Positions 60,659-64,000 of a stretch of 64,000 nucleotides of DNA are shown in pieces. The notes below the pieces were generated by a model. It saw only the letters and a list, made by a program, of their open reading frames with translations, searched no databases and had not been told where the DNA came from. The stretch spans positions 186,001 through 250,000 of the forward strand of contig JACKOV010000003.1 in NCBI GenBank assembly GCA_024234075.1, in the 5' to 3' direction. Made by a program: the position numbers and the translations under genes. The stretch is from Nevskiaceae bacterium. Its GTDB lineage: Bacteria; Pseudomonadota; Gammaproteobacteria; Steroidobacterales; Steroidobacteraceae. Position 1 is the stretch's first letter, and each line of letters begins with the position of its first letter.

Positions 60659-63103
60659 ATGAACCCGCTGCTGCGCAGGATCCTGTCGCTCTGGGTCCGG
60701 GTGGAGGTGTTGCCGGAAGGCGCGCTCGGTCGCCTCGGCACCGAGCCCGCCGCGCCGCCGATCTGCTACGTGATGGAGCGGCGCAGCCGGGTGGATTTCG
60801 CGGCACTCGAAATCGCCTGTGCCCGCCACGATCTGCCGCGTCCGGGCGGGCGGATTGCCCTCGCCGGCGGCGGCCGCCCGGTCGGCGCCGCACTGGCGCT
60901 GCTGCAGCAACGTGGCCTGTTTGACGCGCGGATCGATCGCCGCCCACCGCCCATGCTCGCGGCGATGCTCGAGGCGGCGCAGGCCGACCCGGCCTTCGAC
61001 GTGCGGCTGGTGCCGGTTGCGGTCTATTGGGGGCGCGCGCCGCAGAAAGAGGGCTCCTGGCTGCGGTTGCTGCTGTCCGAGAACTGGGTGTTCGGCAGCA
61101 GTCTGCGCAAGCTCCTGCAGCTGATCTTCAATGGCCGTTTCACGATGCTCGAAATGGGTGCGCCCGAAAGCCTGCGCACGCTGCTCGAAGGCGAGATGCC
61201 CGCCTCTGCGCAGGCGGCGCGCATCGCGCGGGCGATGCGCGCGCGGTTTCGCCGCCAGCGCGCCGCGCGCATCGGGCCCGATCTGTCGCACCGGCGCACG
61301 ATCGTGGCGCGGGTGCTGCTGACGCGGGCTGTGCGCACCGCGGTCGCGCAGGAGATGCGCGATCGCAAGCTCGAACGGCGCAAGGCGCTGCTGGTGGCGC
61401 GCGGCTATGCCGAGGAAATCGCGGCCAACTACTCGCATCCGTTCGTGACCTTCATGGAGGGTTTGCTGACCCGGCTCTGGAACCGGCTCTACGACGGCGT
61501 GACCTTCGAACACGCCGAGACGCTGCACGAGGCGTCGCGCGACAACTGCGAAATCGTGTTCGTGCCCTGCCATCGCAGCCACATGGACTACCTGTTGCTG
61601 TCGTACGCGATCTATCGCCAGGGCTATGCGATCCCGCACATCGCCGCCGGCATCAACCTCGACATCCCGGTGGTCGGCCGCTTCCTGCGCAAGGGGGGCG
61701 CGTTTTTCATCCGGCGCAGTTTCGGCGGCAATGCGCTCTATACCGTCGTCTTCATGAAGTACCTGGCGACGATCATGGGCCGCGGCCATTCGATCGAGTA
61801 TTTCATCGAGGGCGGCCGCTCGCGCACCGGCCGGCTGCTGCAGCCGCGCACCGGCATGCTGTCGATGACGGTGCGCAGCTATCTGCGCGACCCGAAGCGT
61901 CCGGTGGTGTTCCTGCCGGTGTATTTCGGCTACGAACGGGTGGTCGAGGCCAACACCTACATCGGCGAGCTCTCCGGCCGGCCCAAGCAGAAGGAGAGCA
62001 TTCTCGACCTGCTGCGCTTCTGGCGCATGCTGCGCGAGCGGTTCGGGCGGGTCCACGTCAATCTCGGCGAGCCGGTGCGGCTCGATGCGCTGCTCGAGCG
62101 CTACCAGCCGCAGTGGCGCGGGCAGCGTTTCGACGACGATACCCGCGCCGCCTGGATCGGCCGCTTGGTCGACGAACTCGCGACGCGGATCATGTGCCGC
62201 ATCAACGAGGCGGCCGCGGTCACGCCGATCAACCTGCTGGCGCTGACCCTGCTCGCCACGCCGCGGCGTGCGATGGCGATCGGCGATCTCGAGCGGCAGA
62301 TCGCGTTCTATCTCGCGCTGCTGCGCGAGGCGCCCTACGGCGCGCGCGTGACGGTCACGGACCTGGGGGCGGGGCAGGTGATCGACTACGGCACGGCGAT
62401 GCGGGTCCTGCAGCGCCAGCCCCACAAGCTCGGCGAAGTCGTCCGCATGAGCGACGAGGACGCCGTGCTGATGACCTACTACCGGAACAACATCCTGCAC
62501 CTGTTCGCGCTGCCGTCGCTGATCGCCTGCGCGTTCATCGGCAACGCCGAAGTGCCTACGGTCGATATCCAGCGTCTGGCGGGGCGGATCTATCCCTATG
62601 TCGCTGCCGAGCTGTTCCTGAAGTGGGACGAGGCGGAACTGCCGGCGGCGGTCGAAGCGATCCTGCAGGCCCTCGGGCGCCAGGGCGTGCTCGAGCCGGT
62701 CGACGATGGCCTGGCGTGGCGACGGCCGCCGCCGACCTCGCAACACGCCGCGCAGCTCTCGCTGCTTGCGCAGTCGACGATCCAGACCATCGAGCGCTAC
62801 TACCTGGCGATCGCACTGCTGATCCAGGCCGGCAGCGGCGTGCTGACGGCCAAGGGTCTGGCCGAGCGCTGTCAGCTGATGGCGCAGCGCATCGCCATGC
62901 TCTATGGCTTCGATTCGCCGGAGTTTTCCGATAGAGCCTTGTTTGGCAACTTCATTGCGCTACTGGTCAAGCGCGAAGTGCTGCGGTCCGGGGAAGGCGG
63001 TCGATTGCTGTTCGACGAGGTGCTGCTGCGGGTCGCAGTCGATGCCGAGTACGTGTTGTCCGAGCAGCTGCGTCACAGCATCCTGCAGGTCACTCATGCT
63101 TGA
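60659..63103 (+). CDS. plsB: Glycerol-3-phosphate 1-O-acyltransferase, membrane-bound type
   Basis: An 814-residue enzyme that acylates glycerol-3-phosphate, the first step of phospholipid synthesis. Acyltransferase motifs are intact: HX4D in FVPCHRSHMDYLLLSYAIYR, GGAFFIRRSFGGNALYTVVF, FIEGGRSRTGRLLQPRTGML and PVVFLPVYFGYERVVE. Amphipathic and partly hydrophobic segments in the C-terminal half fit the inner-membrane location. A large membrane-type PlsB is characteristic of gammaproteobacteria. The start is ATG 60659 rather than TTG 60653. Confidence 0.96.
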   Translation: MNPLLRRILSLWVRVEVLPEGALGRLGTEPAAPPICYVMERRSRVDFAALEIACARHDLPRPGGRIALAGGGRPVGAALALLQQRGLFDARIDRRPPPMLAAMLEAAQADPAFDVRLVPVAVYWGRAPQKEGSWLRLLLSENWVFGSSLRKLLQLIFNGRFTMLEMGAPESLRTLLEGEMPASAQAARIARAMRARFRRQRAARIGPDLSHRRTIVARVLLTRAVRTAVAQEMRDRKLERRKALLVARGYAEEIAANYSHPFVTFMEGLLTRLWNRLYDGVTFEHAETLHEASRDNCEIVFVPCHRSHMDYLLLSYAIYRQGYAIPHIAAGINLDIPVVGRFLRKGGAFFIRRSFGGNALYTVVFMKYLATIMGRGHSIEYFIEGGRSRTGRLLQPRTGMLSMTVRSYLRDPKRPVVFLPVYFGYERVVEANTYIGELSGRPKQKESILDLLRFWRMLRERFGRVHVNLGEPVRLDALLERYQPQWRGQRFDDDTRAAWIGRLVDELATRIMCRINEAAAVTPINLLALTLLATPRRAMAIGDLERQIAFYLALLREAPYGARVTVTDLGAGQVIDYGTAMRVLQRQPHKLGEVVRMSDEDAVLMTYYRNNILHLFALPSLIACAFIGNAEVPTVDIQRLAGRIYPYVAAELFLKWDEAELPAAVEAILQALGRQGVLEPVDDGLAWRRPPPTSQHAAQLSLLAQSTIQTIERYYLAIALLIQAGSGVLTAKGLAERCQLMAQRIAMLYGFDSPEFSDRALFGNFIALLVKREVLRSGEGGRLLFDEVLLRVAVDAEYVLSEQLRHSILQVTHA

Positions 63104-63292
63104 TCGCTGTCGCGCAGCCACAACATGAGTTGCAGCACTGCTGTGCGGCCTGTCGTACTTGGCGGACAGAGCACTGTTATACTCCCCGTACGAACGGGAA
63201 ACCGATCTGAGGGGCCGACCAGATTCCCGCGCGCCGCCATCGTCCGCAGTGGCCGAATCGCCGGGATCCCACAATTCGAATCGGGGATCGAC
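63104..63292 (+). promoter_or_regulatory. Upstream region of the DUF1302 gene
   Basis: A 189-bp gap after plsB. It holds TATACT at 63178-63183, a good -10 hexamer, about 110 bp before the DUF1302 start. The matching -35 is weak (TTGGCG or TACTTG at non-ideal spacing), so the promoter is tentative; the leader may be long and structured. Confidence 0.35.
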
Positions 63293-64000
63293 ATGCTCAA
63301 TACCGCCTTCCGTCCGAGCCGCCCGCTGCTTGCGCTGGCGCTCGCGGGTGTCTCGCTGTCCGCCGTGCACGATGCCGCGGCAGTCGAATTCTCCAACGAG
63401 TCCGGCACGCTGACCGGTAGCTGGGATACGACTCTCTCCTACGGCCAGGCCTGGCGCATCGAGTCGCGCGACTGTCGGCTGATCGGCACCGCCAACGGCG
63501 GCTGTGGCCGCTCGCCGAACATCGACGACGGCAACCTCAATTACGGCACGGACATGTACAGCCGCGCCATCAAGGCCGTGACCGAGCTGTCGGTGAACTA
63601 TCGGCAGGTCGGCGCGTTCGTGCGTGCCTCGGGTTTCTACGACTTCGAGGTCATGGATGGCAACACGGCCCGTACGCCGATCAGCAAGTCCGCCCGCGAT
63701 CTGGTGGGCAGCTATACCCGCCTGCTCGATGCCTTCGCCTATGCGCGCTTCGATCTCGGCAGCATGCCCGGCGAGCTGCGGCTCGGTCGGCAGGCCGTGA
63801 GCTGGGGCGAGAGCACCTTCATCCAGAACGGCCTCAGCGTGATCAACCACTTCGACGTGGCAGCGCTGCGCGTGCCGGGCTCGGAGCTGAAGGAAGGCTT
63901 CCTGCCGCAGGAGATGGTCAACCTGTCGCTGCAGTTCAACGATCGCTGGAGCGCCCAGGCGATCTACATCACCGACTGGAATTCGACGATTCCCGAGGCG
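63293..64000 (+). CDS. DUF1302 family outer-membrane protein (partial at right edge)
   Basis: The first 236 residues of a protein that continues past the window. A signal peptide (SRPLLALALAGVSLSAVHDA, cleaved near AAA) is followed by the DUF1302 N-terminus: EFSNESGTLTGSWDTTLSYG, a long insert with YSRAIKAVTELSVNYRQVGA, then FAYARFDLGSMPGELRLGRQ and AVSWGESTFIQNGLSVINHF. DUF1302 proteins are large predicted beta-barrels, usually next to a DUF1329 gene, in steroid, hydrocarbon and organic-pollutant degraders. A DUF1329 gene just beyond the edge is a testable expectation. ATG 63293 is the only sensible start. Confidence 0.9.
   Translation, partial: MLNTAFRPSRPLLALALAGVSLSAVHDAAAVEFSNESGTLTGSWDTTLSYGQAWRIESRDCRLIGTANGGCGRSPNIDDGNLNYGTDMYSRAIKAVTELSVNYRQVGAFVRASGFYDFEVMDGNTARTPISKSARDLVGSYTRLLDAFAYARFDLGSMPGELRLGRQAVSWGESTFIQNGLSVINHFDVAALRVPGSELKEGFLPQEMVNLSLQFNDRWSAQAIYITDWNSTIPEA

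Overview
The window looks like chromosomal DNA from a high-GC gammaproteobacterium. Membrane-type PlsB, GreB and TtcA, an HAE1 RND pump, long 3-position-GC-rich genes and DUF1838/DUF1302 family proteins point to the Nevskiales/Steroidobacter/Xanthomonadales neighbourhood. That placement is an inference from gene content; no rRNA or tRNA gene is present to test it. I see no IS element, CRISPR array or complete prophage.

Layout. 1-11650 is a glycogen island: alpha-glucan phosphorylase, branching enzyme, ADP-glucose pyrophosphorylase, a GH57 glucanohydrolase, amylomaltase, a LEA14-like lipoprotein and glycogen synthase. glgB and glgA run against the others. 11830-18560 holds a serine-hydrolase-fold protein whose catalytic residues look lost, an EamA transporter and an RND adaptor/pump pair. 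18841-25572 holds an M32 carboxypeptidase, ttcA, a phosphatase/ADP-ribosylglycohydrolase fusion, and a tight run of a zinc peptidase, an ATP-grasp ligase and a CpeT-like lipoprotein. 25625-37830 is mixed metabolism and repair: S9 peptidase, HAD, two GST/VOC-type genes, SDR, an unknown gene pair, NUDIX, aldo/keto reductase, AhpD-like protein and a UvrD-type helicase. 38005-47684 has a DUF1838 protein, a methyltransferase with a small coupled partner, a two-domain VOC protein, arginine decarboxylase, a sulfurtransferase, a GST, homospermidine synthase and greB. 48603-56059 is an envelope/proteolysis block (M13 peptidase, LemA, two TPM proteins, LysM-L,D-transpeptidase, M1 peptidase). 56298-57941 is a lone contractile-tail sheath gene. 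57975-63103 has a hotdog protein, a double-cupin protein, an alkyltransferase-like protein, a small alpha/beta hydrolase and plsB. A DUF1302 outer-membrane protein runs off the right edge.

How genes work together. GlgC supplies ADP-glucose to GlgA, GlgB branches the chain, and GlgP, GH57 and MalQ dismantle or remodel it. SpeA makes agmatine, and Hss could turn the derived putrescine into sym-homospermidine, although the agmatine-to-putrescine step is not in the window. LemA, the TPM proteins and the L,D-transpeptidase form a same-strand envelope block.

Most unusual points: an orphan tail sheath gene preceded by two perfect inverted repeats and a rhomboid-protease remnant; the phosphatase-ADP-ribosylglycohydrolase fusion with an altered metal site; the peptidase/ATP-grasp/CpeT-like operon; and three decayed gene fragments (PhzF-like, histidine kinase, rhomboid) in the gaps between otherwise dense genes.
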